This document shows positions 1 through 6,491 of a stretch of 9,879 nucleotides of DNA, piece after piece. The translations under genes were made by a program, and so were the position numbers. The notes beneath the pieces are model-generated. The model made no database searches and was not told the DNA's origin. It was given only the letters and a program-made list of their open reading frames with translations. Position 1 is the stretch's first letter. Every line of letters begins with the position of its first letter. Source of the DNA: Peptococcaceae bacterium (GTDB lineage: Bacteria > Bacillota > Peptococcia > Peptococcales > Peptococcaceae); the NCBI GenBank assembly GCA_017387265.1, contig JAFOFM010000130.1, positions 1-9,879 on the forward strand, given 5' to 3'.

Positions 1-389
1 ACAAAGGCTTTTTCCGGAATTTTTCCGTAAACCGCTTCCCATTCCAGAATATCTTCTACAGTCAGAACATAATCGGCGTTTTCCGCTACGGCATCTTCTT
101 TATTAATCACGCAAAGCGGCATAACCGATTCTTTAATCGTCACCTCATCCAGAGTACGGCCACCTTTTACCATATGAGCCGGTGCATCCACATGGGTGCC
201 ATACTGCCCCACGGTTGTATACGCATGAGCCGCAAAAATCGCTTCTTCCAGATTCATTTTCTCCTCAACCTGAAGTGCCGGCCAGCCAACCCAGTGCGGA
301 GTTTCCGGGCTTAATTCGTGGCTCAGATCCACCCATTTGTAATGATTCTCCCAGTCGCCAAGCATCTGCCATAATGCCAGATTTGCCAT
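1..389 (-). CDS. Cyclase-family (kynurenine formamidase-like) metal-dependent hydrolase, N-terminal part
   Basis: The gene starts at an ATG (387-389) behind a good GGAGGGA ribosome-binding site (about 395-402) and leaves the window at the left edge, so only 129 codons are visible. The N-terminal WVDLSHELSPETPHW segment (about residues 19-33) and the motif QYGTHVDAPAH (residues 62-72) are hallmarks of the putative cyclase family (PF04199), which includes kynurenine formamidases and isatin hydrolase. In that family His66, Asp68 and His72 of the HxGTHxDxPxH motif bind the catalytic divalent metal; the first His position is replaced here by Gln62/Tyr63. Members hydrolyse amide or lactone bonds in small molecules, but the substrate cannot be read from this fragment. 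There is no signal peptide, so it is probably cytosolic. It lies on the same strand downstream of pta but beyond pta's terminator, so it is probably a separate transcription unit. Family call is firm, substrate unknown. Confidence 0.85.
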   Translation of the reverse strand, partial: MANLALWQMLGDWENHYKWVDLSHELSPETPHWVGWPALQVEEKMNLEEAIFAAHAYTTVGQYGTHVDAPAHMVKGGRTLDEVTIKESVMPLCVINKEDAVAENADYVLTVEDILEWEAVYGKIPEKAF

Positions 390-431
390 AAAAATCCCTC
401 CATCCGTAATTTTATATGTTTTCCGATAAGC

Positions 432-455
432 ATCGATAAATTTATTATAATCGAT
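432..455 (-). promoter_or_regulatory. Candidate promoter/operator of the cyclase gene
   Basis: On the minus strand a TATAAT hexamer lies at 444-449, about 55 bases upstream of the cyclase start codon, but no good -35 box sits 16-18 bases upstream. The hexamer is bracketed by two copies of ATCGAT (432-437 and 450-455) separated by 12 bases, giving a near-symmetric AT-rich site. A -10 box inside an inverted repeat fits repressor control, but this is inference from spacing only. Confidence 0.3.
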
Positions 456-506
456 AACAAACAGTATCGTCTATAAAATACACGAGAAATACAAAATACG
501 CAGACA

Positions 507-545
507 GAAATAAAAAGAGCATTATCTCAAAATAAGATAATGCTC
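507..545 (-). terminator. Rho-independent terminator of pta
   Basis: A perfect 11-bp stem (517-527 with 535-545) and a 7-nt loop lie 15 bases beyond the pta stop codon. On the minus strand the hairpin is followed directly by TTTTTATTTC (507-516). It ends pta transcription before the cyclase promoter region. Confidence 0.9.
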
Positions 546-560
546 CTGAACGGTTTTTTA

Positions 561-1553
561 TTATTCACACTGTAATGCAGTAATTGCAATCATATCTACA
601 ACATCCTGCACGCTGCAGCCGCGGGATAAATCGTTAACCGGTTTTGCCATACCCTGCAGGATTGGCCCGATTGCAGTTGCATTGGCAAAGCGCTGTACCA
701 GTTTATAACCGATATTCCCTGCCTGTAAGTCCGGGAATACTAATACATTGGCATGACCAGCCACGTTGCTTCCTGGCGCTTTTTTCGCTGCTACAGAAGG
801 AACTACTGCGGCATCCAGCTGCAGTTCGCCATCCACTGCCAGCTCCGGCTGTTTTTCTTTAACGATAGCCAGCGCTTCGGTTACTTTATCTACATTTTCG
901 TGTTTTGCCGAACCTTTTGTAGAGAAGGAGAGCATTGCCACATTTGCTTCGCCGCCAATCAGGCTGCGTTTTGTTTCTGCACAGCTGATTGTAATGTCAG
1001 CCAGCTGCTGGCTGTCCGGATTTGGATTTACCGCACAGTCACCAAAAATGAATACGCCATTGTCACCGTAAGTGTCTTCCGGCAGAATCATTACAAATGC
1101 ACCAGATACAGTTTTAATGCCAGGTTTGGTTTTTACGGTCTGTAATGCCGCACGTAATACATCACCGGTTGTGTTTTCAGCACCAGCCAGTAAGCCGTCA
1201 GCCAGACCTTTCATCAGCATCAGGTTCCCGAAATACAGCGGATTACGTACAGTCTGAGCCGCTTTTTCCGGTGTCATGCCTTTATTTTTACGCAGTTCAT
1301 AGAATAATTCTGCGAACGCTTCCAGATGTTCGCTGCTGGCGATATCTACGATTTCAACACCATCCAGAGCAATGCCTTCCTGTGCCGCGATACTGCGGAT
1401 TTCTTCCGCATCACCTAACAGTACCGGTGTTGCCAGCCCTTCTGCCGCTGCAATAGATGCACCTTTTAATGTGCGAACCTCAGTACCTTCCGGTAATACA
1501 ATTCTGCGTCTGTTTGCTTTTGCTTTTTCTTTAAATCCTGCTAATAAATCCAT
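561..1553 (-). CDS. pta: Phosphate acetyltransferase (phosphotransacetylase)
   Basis: This cytosolic enzyme converts acetyl-CoA and phosphate to acetyl phosphate and CoA, the step before acetate kinase in acetate fermentation. The protein is 330 residues, the usual size of the short single-domain Pta. It starts MDLLAGFKEKAK. Family landmarks are in order: VLPEGTE near residue 19, FGNLMLMKGLADG near 108-120, SGAFVMILP near 150, FGDCAVNPNPD near 171, SFSTKGS (209-215), and the C-terminal GPILQGMAKPVNDLSRGCS block (296-314) that forms part of the CoA/phosphate site. I chose the ATG at 1551-1553 because AAGGAGG (1560-1566) lies 6 bases upstream; a TTG at 1571 would extend it by six poorly conserved residues and overlaps that site. 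It lies downstream of ackA but is separated from it by a strong terminator, so it needs its own promoter or readthrough. I see no convincing promoter between them. Confidence 0.97.
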   Translation of the reverse strand: MDLLAGFKEKAKANRRRIVLPEGTEVRTLKGASIAAAEGLATPVLLGDAEEIRSIAAQEGIALDGVEIVDIASSEHLEAFAELFYELRKNKGMTPEKAAQTVRNPLYFGNLMLMKGLADGLLAGAENTTGDVLRAALQTVKTKPGIKTVSGAFVMILPEDTYGDNGVFIFGDCAVNPNPDSQQLADITISCAETKRSLIGGEANVAMLSFSTKGSAKHENVDKVTEALAIVKEKQPELAVDGELQLDAAVVPSVAAKKAPGSNVAGHANVLVFPDLQAGNIGYKLVQRFANATAIGPILQGMAKPVNDLSRGCSVQDVVDMIAITALQCE

Positions 1554-1633
1554 AGTGCGCCTCCTTGTCAATTTTTCAAATTCAAATAAATATGTTCTAT
1601 AAACATACTTGAAACGATATTCACAAAAATGTC

Positions 1634-1692
1634 CCGAAAATAAAAATGTCCGACACTCCGCCGGAAAGTTTCCCCGACGGAATGTCTGACAT
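1634..1692 (-). terminator. Rho-independent terminator of ackA
   Basis: A 19-bp stem (1646-1664 with 1674-1692) with one mismatch and a 9-nt loop begins 12 bases past the ackA stop. Minus-strand U-tract TTTTTATTTT follows (about 1635-1645). Two G-U pairs occur only in the minus-strand RNA and become A-C mismatches on the other strand, which supports this orientation. It lies inside the ackA-pta gap and so should make the two genes unequally expressed. Confidence 0.92.
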
Positions 1693-1703
1693 GATTTTAA
1701 AAA

Positions 1704-2903
1704 TTAGTTGTTGCCGAATGCAGCCGCTACAGTATCCTGAGCGATTGCCAGTTCTTCGTTGGTTGGTACAACCCATACCTGTACGGAAGAACCTTCTGCA
1801 CTGATATTAACTTCTTTGCCGCGTACATTGTTTTTCTCTGCATCGATTTTGATGCCCAGGAAATCCATATCTGCACAGATTTCTTCACGAACGTCAGGAC
1901 CGTTTTCACCGATACCAGCGGTAAATACAATTGCATCTACACCGTTCATAGCTGCTACGTAGCTGCCGATGTATTTTTTAACACGATAGATGAAGATATC
2001 TCTAGCCAGTTTTGCCTGTTCGTTACCGGCAGCGATTGCATCGTCAATTTCACGGAAGTCACTGGATACGCCGGAAACGCCCATCAGACCGGATTCTTTG
2101 TTCAGCATCTGGTCCATACGTTCCGGTGTGAAACCTTCGTGTTTCATCAGGTACAGAACTGCAGTTGCGTCGATGTCACCGCAGCGAGTACCCATCAGCA
2201 TACCTTCATGTGGAGTGAAACCCATGGAGGTATCTAACACTTTACCATTTTTAACAGCTGTGATACTGGAGCCGTTACCTAAATGGCAGGTGATGATTTT
2301 TAATTCTTCAACTGGTTTGCCCATCAGTTCAGCTACACGGCCGGATACATATCTGTGGGATGTACCGTGTGCACCGTAACGACGGATTTTGTGTTTTTCA
2401 GCGTATTCTTTTGGCAGACCATAGGTGTAAGCCATTGCAGGCATTGTCTGATGGAATGCGGTATCGAATACTACTACCTGTGGTTTGCCAGGCATTACTT
2501 TAGAGCATGCGTCAATACCTTTTAAGTGTGCAGGGTTGTGCAGAGGAGCCATTGCGCCGTATTCTTCGATTTTTGCGCGTACAGCATCGTCAACCAGGCA
2601 TGCTTTGCTGAATGTATCGCCGCCCTGTACGATACGATGACCAATTGCATCGATGTCATCCAGAGATTTCAGACCAGCTTCTTTCGTTTCCAGTAAGCCG
2701 TTCAGTACCAGTTCTACCGCTACTTCATGGTTTGGAATTTCCAGTTCGGTTTTGTTTTTCAGGCCTTCTGCTTTGATAGTGAAAATACCAGATGGCAGAC
2801 CGATTTTTTCTACCTGACCCTGAGCCATTACAGATTCATTGTCCATGTTCAGCAGCTGGAATTTTAAAGAAGAGCTGCCGCTGTTGATTACCAGAATAAT
2901 CAT
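1704..2903 (-). CDS. ackA: Acetate kinase
   Basis: The enzyme transfers the phosphate of acetyl phosphate to ADP, making acetate and ATP by substrate-level phosphorylation; it acts in the cytosol with Pta. The protein is 399 residues, full length for the ASKHA-fold acetate kinase family. It carries the ATP/acetate-site signatures VINSGSSSLKFQ (Asn7), GHRIVQGG (Arg90), VFDTAFHQTMP (Asp147), YGAHGTSHRYV (His179), GTRCGDID, and C-terminal PTNEELAIA (Glu383). These match known catalytic positions. The start is set at the ATG 2901-2903, giving MIILVINSGSSS as in relatives; an in-frame ATG at 2913-2915 would add four residues, but it abuts the G-rich ribosome-binding site (2916-2920) with no spacing. 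A consensus promoter about 100 bases upstream should make it highly expressed. Gene order ackA-then-pta is the reverse of the common pta-ackA arrangement. Confidence 0.98.
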   Translation of the reverse strand: MIILVINSGSSSLKFQLLNMDNESVMAQGQVEKIGLPSGIFTIKAEGLKNKTELEIPNHEVAVELVLNGLLETKEAGLKSLDDIDAIGHRIVQGGDTFSKACLVDDAVRAKIEEYGAMAPLHNPAHLKGIDACSKVMPGKPQVVVFDTAFHQTMPAMAYTYGLPKEYAEKHKIRRYGAHGTSHRYVSGRVAELMGKPVEELKIITCHLGNGSSITAVKNGKVLDTSMGFTPHEGMLMGTRCGDIDATAVLYLMKHEGFTPERMDQMLNKESGLMGVSGVSSDFREIDDAIAAGNEQAKLARDIFIYRVKKYIGSYVAAMNGVDAIVFTAGIGENGPDVREEICADMDFLGIKIDAEKNNVRGKEVNISAEGSSVQVWVVPTNEELAIAQDTVAAAFGNN

Positions 2904-2930
2904 TGTTTTGTTCATCCCCCAATTTATTTC

Positions 2931-3001
2931 TCTGCCTTCGGCAGATAATTCTTTTTTGTGAGTCCTTGGACGTTATCCAAAAAACTTATGTCTTCACACA
3001 A
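2931..3001 (-). promoter_or_regulatory. Structured 5' leader of ackA
   Basis: The predicted ackA transcript has an untranslated leader of roughly 97 nt. It contains a TCTGCC-GAA-GGCAGA hairpin (2931-2945), a TTGGA/TCCAA stem with a 5-nt loop (2966-2980), and an outer TTGTG/CACAA pairing (2956-2960 with 2997-3001). It matches no riboswitch class I recognise. On the plus strand the first hairpin is followed by TAATTCTTTTTT, so it could also stop antisense transcription leaving ackA. Confidence 0.35.
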
Positions 3002-3006
3002 CTTTA

Positions 3007-3035
3007 ATTATACCTCTATCAAAATTCCTTGTCAA
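3007..3035 (-). promoter_or_regulatory. Consensus sigma-70/SigA-type promoter of ackA
   Basis: On the minus strand a perfect TTGACA (3030-3035) is followed after exactly 17 bases by a perfect TATAAT (3007-3012). Both hexamers match the consensus at every base, so strong housekeeping transcription is expected, starting near 3000. The -35 box overlaps the stop codon of the upstream macrodomain gene (3032-3034). Confidence 0.92.
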
Positions 3036-3847
3036 CACACAGGAAGCGCACGCAGAAGCTTTTGATAGAGCAATTTGTCATCCTCTTTAAAAACATTAAA
3101 TATAATCCGCTGAATCGAAGTTTCTTTTTCTAAAAAATCTGTCACTGTCTGAATTGCGATTCTGGCAGCCTCTTCTTGCGGAAAACCGAATACACCAGTA
3201 GAAATACAGCAGAATGCAACCGAATGAAGCTTATATTCCGCCGCCAGCTCCAGACAGCTCCGATAGGAACTCTGCAGCTGTTTTTTATGTTCCTCCATCA
3301 GTCGTCCGTGCACAACAGGCCCTACCGTGTGCAATACAAAACGAGCCGGAAGATTATAGCCTGACGTGATTTTTGCATGGCCCGCAGCCTCGTCACATCC
3401 CTGTTCCTCCATAAGCCTTGCACATTCTCTCCGCAGCTGAACACCGCTCATGGTGTGAATTATATTATCAATACATCCGTGATTCGGCTCCCAGCAGCCA
3501 AGCATCTGGCTGTTTGCCGCATTTACAATGGCATCCGCTTTCAGGCGGGTGATATCGCCCTGCCACAAAACAAGCTTCTCATGTCCGGTTACAGGCAAAA
3601 GGGTATCTACATCTACGACTCCTTTTTCTCGCGTTATTTCGCGCAAAAAAGCATCCTGAACAGTAATAAAGTCCTCCGTGCAATCTTTCGGAGGCCGCAG
3701 ATTCACAAGTCCGCGAAACAGAGCAAAGGTGCTGCCGTATCGTTTTTTCAGCCAGCTGCTATCCTCCGGATTTTCCTTCATCAGCACATCCAGCAGATAT
3801 TCCAGCCTCTGCTCCTGATTCCACCCACCAGCCGTATGTTCAATCAT
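3032..3847 (-). CDS. Zinc-type macrodomain protein-ADP-ribose hydrolase
   Basis: The protein is 271 residues: a helical N-terminal extension of about 85 residues followed by a macrodomain. Macrodomain landmarks are WQGDITRLKADAIVNAAN (residues 95-112), HTVGP (173-177) and the phosphate-loop STGVFGFP (216-223). The segment MLGCWEPNHGCIDNIIH (115-131) holds Cys118, His123 and Cys125, the pattern of the Zn-macrodomain subgroup found in Staphylococcus and Streptococcus. In those species the enzyme removes ADP-ribose attached to the GcvH-like carrier by the sirtuin SirTM. Neither SirTM nor GcvH-L is encoded in this window, so the target here is unknown. The gene begins inside the stop of the EcsC gene (ATGA overlap) with its own GGAGGAG site (3856-3862) 8 bases upstream, so the two are probably translated together. 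No terminator follows it before the ackA promoter, so some readthrough into ackA is possible. Confidence 0.9.
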   Translation of the reverse strand: MIEHTAGGWNQEQRLEYLLDVLMKENPEDSSWLKKRYGSTFALFRGLVNLRPPKDCTEDFITVQDAFLREITREKGVVDVDTLLPVTGHEKLVLWQGDITRLKADAIVNAANSQMLGCWEPNHGCIDNIIHTMSGVQLRRECARLMEEQGCDEAAGHAKITSGYNLPARFVLHTVGPVVHGRLMEEHKKQLQSSYRSCLELAAEYKLHSVAFCCISTGVFGFPQEEAARIAIQTVTDFLEKETSIQRIIFNVFKEDDKLLYQKLLRALPVC

Positions 3848-4725
3848 AATCCCGGCTCCTCCAGAAAAACAGTATCGGAAGCCTTCCTAAACACTTCGCT
3901 TTCTTTCCCGCTTTTCTCTTCAGGAATATGCTGTTTTCGATACTGCTGTTCTTCTTTCTGCATCAGGTAACGTTTCTGATATTTTATTCTTGCATAATCA
4001 CTGATTTTTTTGCAGTAGCTCACATTAACCGCACCGCCGATTACCCCGACAAGCGGAAGCCCCTGAATAAATTTCAGACAGAGCATGTCCGTCGCAAACG
4101 CATCGGCTGTCTGACGCATCTGAAATTCCATATCATAGCCGACCGATACATCTTTGACATAATAATCAATCAGCTTATCCACCTGCATATTAGCTGATTC
4201 TTTCTCGTCATCCGGTGCCAGAGAAGCCTCCAGTAATCTTAAAATAAAATACTGTTCATCTGTTTTATGATAATCATATCCATAACTCAAAGCTGTTTCG
4301 TATACACTTTTCAGAACTACACCAATAAACACCGGTATATCCGGCAGACCAATCCCCAGAAGGCCAAGCCCGCTGCCTTCCACCGCGGTAAGACCAAGGT
4401 TTTTCAGCTTGTTCTGTCCAGCCATTTTATTCATATGTTTCAGGCTTTTCTTTTTATCAATCAGATCAAAGCTCTGATCGTATACCCGGTGATGAATCAG
4501 CAGTTCCTCCCGGTCATAAGTCTTTTCAATAATAAGATTCCCTTTTTCAAATACTGTTTTAAAACCCAGATAAAATGCCTGCTGCAGTTTTCCATGTAAT
4601 TCAGGCGGAATCTTTTCCTCCACTTTTCCGGTAATCGGTTTTAAAAAATTGCCACCTTTTTTCTGCAGAAGCTTTTCTTCTTGCTGCTGAATTTTTCTGA
4701 GATGTTTTCGAATCACTTTATCCAT
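3844..4725 (-). CDS. EcsC family protein
   Basis: The protein is 293 residues from the ATG at 4723-4725, which has AGAGGAG (4734-4740) 8 bases upstream; an ATG at 4743 overlaps that site and is less likely. The N-terminus is strongly basic and Gln/Lys-rich (about residues 1-35). The core segment GLGLLGIGLPDIPVFIGVVL (119-138), followed by KSVYETALSYGYDYHKTDEQYFIL, is the signature of the EcsC family (PF12787). A second hydrophobic Gly-rich stretch, GLPLVGVIGGAVN (222-234), follows, then a charged C-terminal tail. These two apolar segments suggest membrane association rather than a classical transporter. EcsC is named for the third gene of the Bacillus ecs cluster, but no biochemical activity is established for it. 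It sits 30 bases after the permease gene and overlaps the macrodomain gene by 4 bases, so it is the middle gene of a likely operon. Family assignment is good, function unknown. Confidence 0.85.
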   Translation of the reverse strand: MDKVIRKHLRKIQQQEEKLLQKKGGNFLKPITGKVEEKIPPELHGKLQQAFYLGFKTVFEKGNLIIEKTYDREELLIHHRVYDQSFDLIDKKKSLKHMNKMAGQNKLKNLGLTAVEGSGLGLLGIGLPDIPVFIGVVLKSVYETALSYGYDYHKTDEQYFILRLLEASLAPDDEKESANMQVDKLIDYYVKDVSVGYDMEFQMRQTADAFATDMLCLKFIQGLPLVGVIGGAVNVSYCKKISDYARIKYQKRYLMQKEEQQYRKQHIPEEKSGKESEVFRKASDTVFLEEPGL

Positions 4726-4755
4726 CGTAACCGCTCCTCTCATACCATAAGGCCG

Positions 4756-5874
4756 TTATACCAGAACCCACTGGGCAATCATTAACAAGAGCACCAGAAG
4801 CAAGGTATTCAGCCCTAAAAACAGTTTCATATAAGAAGCTCCATCTGCCGCCGGATATTTACAATATGCCTTATAACTGATCAGGCTGGCAAGACTGGCA
4901 ACCGGCGTACCCAGACCGCCGATATCACAGCCTAACAGTAAAAGCCGTCCCTGCTCTGTAAAACCCGACAAAAGAACTGCCGCCGGCACATTGCTGATAA
5001 CCTGGCTTGCCAGAGCAGATACCCATAGCTCACGCCCCTGCATCAGTGTGCCGAGTGTTTGCTGAATCCATGGAACCTCTCCCATATTGCCGGTAAATAC
5101 AAAAAAGCATAAAAAAGTTGCCAGAAGGCTGTAATCCACTTTGCGCAAAAGCCCTCTATCCACCATCATATATACCACCAGAACAACTGCAAAGGTCACC
5201 GGCCACGGTACCAGCCGGAACACCGTTGTTAAACAGCATATAAACATAATGGTACTCACCAGCAGCATGGAACGCTCCATCCGCGGATGATAATCGGTCT
5301 TATGCTGTTCCAGTGACTTTTCAGGAATTTTCATACAAAGTGCCAGAATCAGTACAAAACTAAGTGCAGTAATCGGCAGAGTTGTCGAAAAAAATTCCCC
5401 GACTCCCATCTCATAGCGGGCATACAGATACAGATTCTGCGGGTTGCCTACCGGTGTCAGCATACTGCCAAGGTTAGCTGCAATGGTCTGCAGCACGATA
5501 ATATAAGGCATCAGTTCCTTCTGTTCTGTCATAGATAAAATCAAAATAGCAAACGGCACAAATGTAATCAGAGCCACATCGTTGGTCACCGCCATAGAGC
5601 TAAAAAAGCAAAGCATTACCAGTACAATTCCGATTTCTCTCGCATTGCCCGCTTTGCTGCAAAGCCAGCTCGATACCCGGTCAAATACACCCGATTTCTG
5701 AAATCCGGCTACCACCGTCATTAAGCAGAACAGCAGCGCCAGCACCTGCCAGTCAAAATATTCTATATACGCTGCCGAGACCGGCACAAACAGCATACTC
5801 ACCAGAGCTGCTGCCGCTGCAATCACCAGCACCAGTTCATTTTTTATAAATTCTTTTACGCGTCCAAAATTCAT
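4756..5874 (-). CDS. YbiR/ArsB/CitM-type anion permease (SLC13-like)
   Basis: This is an integral inner-membrane protein of 372 residues with about 10-12 hydrophobic segments throughout. It carries motifs shared with the ion transporter superfamily members YbiR, ArsB and CitMHS (PF03600): TNDVALITFVPF (97-108), LTPVGNPQN (139-147), SQVISNVPAAVLL (290-302) and GCDIGGLGTP (315-324). The paired re-entrant SN/TN-type motifs in each half are expected for the inverted-repeat fold that binds sodium or proton and an anion. Length and motif order most resemble E. coli YbiR, whose substrate is not established; citrate, dicarboxylates or arsenite cannot be told apart from sequence. I chose the ATG at 5872-5874 (MNFGRVKEF), preceded by GGGTGA; a GTG at 5916 would add 14 residues with no ribosome-binding site. 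It is the first gene of the permease-EcsC-macrodomain operon. Confidence 0.85.
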   Translation of the reverse strand: MNFGRVKEFIKNELVLVIAAAAALVSMLFVPVSAAYIEYFDWQVLALLFCLMTVVAGFQKSGVFDRVSSWLCSKAGNAREIGIVLVMLCFFSSMAVTNDVALITFVPFAILILSMTEQKELMPYIIVLQTIAANLGSMLTPVGNPQNLYLYARYEMGVGEFFSTTLPITALSFVLILALCMKIPEKSLEQHKTDYHPRMERSMLLVSTIMFICCLTTVFRLVPWPVTFAVVLVVYMMVDRGLLRKVDYSLLATFLCFFVFTGNMGEVPWIQQTLGTLMQGRELWVSALASQVISNVPAAVLLSGFTEQGRLLLLGCDIGGLGTPVASLASLISYKAYCKYPAADGASYMKLFLGLNTLLLVLLLMIAQWVLV

Positions 5875-5921
5875 GATTGTTTTCACCCGAATGCAAATAA
5901 TATTCTGTAAGTTCACATTTT

Positions 5922-5927
5922 ATTATA
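5922..5927 (-). promoter_or_regulatory. Candidate -10 box of the permease operon
   Basis: A TATAAT hexamer on the minus strand lies 47 bases upstream of the permease start codon, which fits a short leader. No recognisable -35 box occurs 16-18 bases further upstream (TAGGAA at 17), so an activator may be needed, or the site may be chance in AT-rich DNA. Confidence 0.35.
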
Positions 5928-5970
5928 TACGTTCTTCATACGTTTTCCTAGAAATATTTCAATCCCATGT

Positions 5971-6006
5971 ACAGGAAACCCTTTGTGCAAGGGAAATTCC
6001 CCCTGT
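5971..6006 (+). other. Two-tier stem-loop upstream of the GtrA gene
   Basis: Outer ACAGG/CCTGT (5971-5975 with 6002-6006) encloses an inner CCCTT/AAGGG stem with a 5-nt loop (5979-5983 with 5989-5993). No U-tract follows, so it is not a terminator. It lies between the divergent permease and GtrA genes and may belong to the GtrA leader or be a protein-binding site. Nothing else with clear structure was seen in this 196-base gap, and no convincing plus-strand promoter. Confidence 0.25.
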
Positions 6007-6070
6007 CTGTCGAACACATCTGTAACGTCATTTTTTAATATTATCGAAATATTGCAAGGAGCTCTTTTCT

Positions 6071-6451
6071 ATGAACAACACAGGAAAACAGGCCGGAAGC
6101 TATTTTCTGGTTTCCTTTACACAAACCTTTGTCGAGTTTGGCGCCTTTGCCTTTTTGCAGCTTTTAAAACTGCCTGCACCCGTTCCCGGCGCCGTATCGG
6201 TTTTTATATCCGGATGCTGGAACTATATGCTGAATCGCAACATTACGTTTAAATCCAGCGCCAACTACCTGAAATCCATTACACAATTCATTCTGCTTTA
6301 TGTATGGAACTTCTGCTTTTTATCCCTTATGCTGCAGATACTCCCTGTATATTTCGGCTGGAATCCAATGGCGGTCAAGCTTTTTACCATGGGCTGTCAG
6401 GGCATCTGGGGATTTTTGCTGTGTAAATTTGTAATTTTCAAAAAAGCATAA
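6071..6451 (+). CDS. GtrA family membrane protein
   Basis: A small 126-residue protein with four predicted membrane helices (about residues 11-32, 36-53, 69-93 and 100-121) and a basic C-terminus ending FKKA. The loop after helix 2, WNYMLNRNITF (50-60), is the diagnostic motif of the GtrA-like family (PF04138). These proteins are thought to help flip or transfer polyprenyl-phosphate-linked sugars across the cytoplasmic membrane for O-antigen, teichoic acid or arabinogalactan decoration. They usually work with a bactoprenol glucosyltransferase, which is not encoded next to this gene, so the partner must be elsewhere. The ATG is preceded by AAGGAG (6056-6061) with a 9-base spacer. It is a single-gene unit, divergent from the permease and convergent with typA. 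The family call is strong, the sugar substrate unknown. Confidence 0.88.
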   Translation: MNNTGKQAGSYFLVSFTQTFVEFGAFAFLQLLKLPAPVPGAVSVFISGCWNYMLNRNITFKSSANYLKSITQFILLYVWNFCFLSLMLQILPVYFGWNPMAVKLFTMGCQGIWGFLLCKFVIFKKA

Positions 6452-6456
6452 ACAAA

Positions 6457-6491
6457 AACGGGGCAGATTACTCTGCCCCGTTAATTTTTTT
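6457..6491. terminator. Bidirectional Rho-independent terminator between the GtrA gene and typA
   Basis: An 11-bp perfect GC-rich stem (6457-6467 with 6472-6482) with loop TTAC serves both converging genes. On the plus strand it is followed by AATTTTTTT (6483-6491). On the minus strand the exit sequence is GTTTTTGTTTATG-like. The plus-strand U-tract overlaps the typA stop codon (6490-6492). Confidence 0.95.

Noticed and set aside
182..391. Plus-strand open frame of 69 codons
   Set aside because: It lies antisense over the cyclase gene, has no ribosome-binding site and a low-complexity Pro/Ser-rich product.
644..1602. Several plus-strand open frames opposite pta
   Set aside because: They are antisense shadows of a strongly conserved gene, with no ribosome-binding sites and no recognisable domains.
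1591..1607. Short inverted repeat TATGTT-CTATA-AACATA upstream of pta
   Set aside because: Six-base AT-rich arms in an AT-rich gap can arise by chance, and no good promoter hexamers accompany it.
1609..1627. TTGTGAA-like sequence upstream of pta as a possible redox-regulator (Rex) site
   Set aside because: Only one half-site matches; the opposite half (GTTTCAA) fits TTCACAA poorly.
3377..4599. Plus-strand open frames of 89-197 codons opposite the macrodomain and EcsC genes
   Set aside because: The minus-strand genes have clear family motifs and Shine-Dalgarno sites; the plus-strand products are compositionally odd and unsupported.
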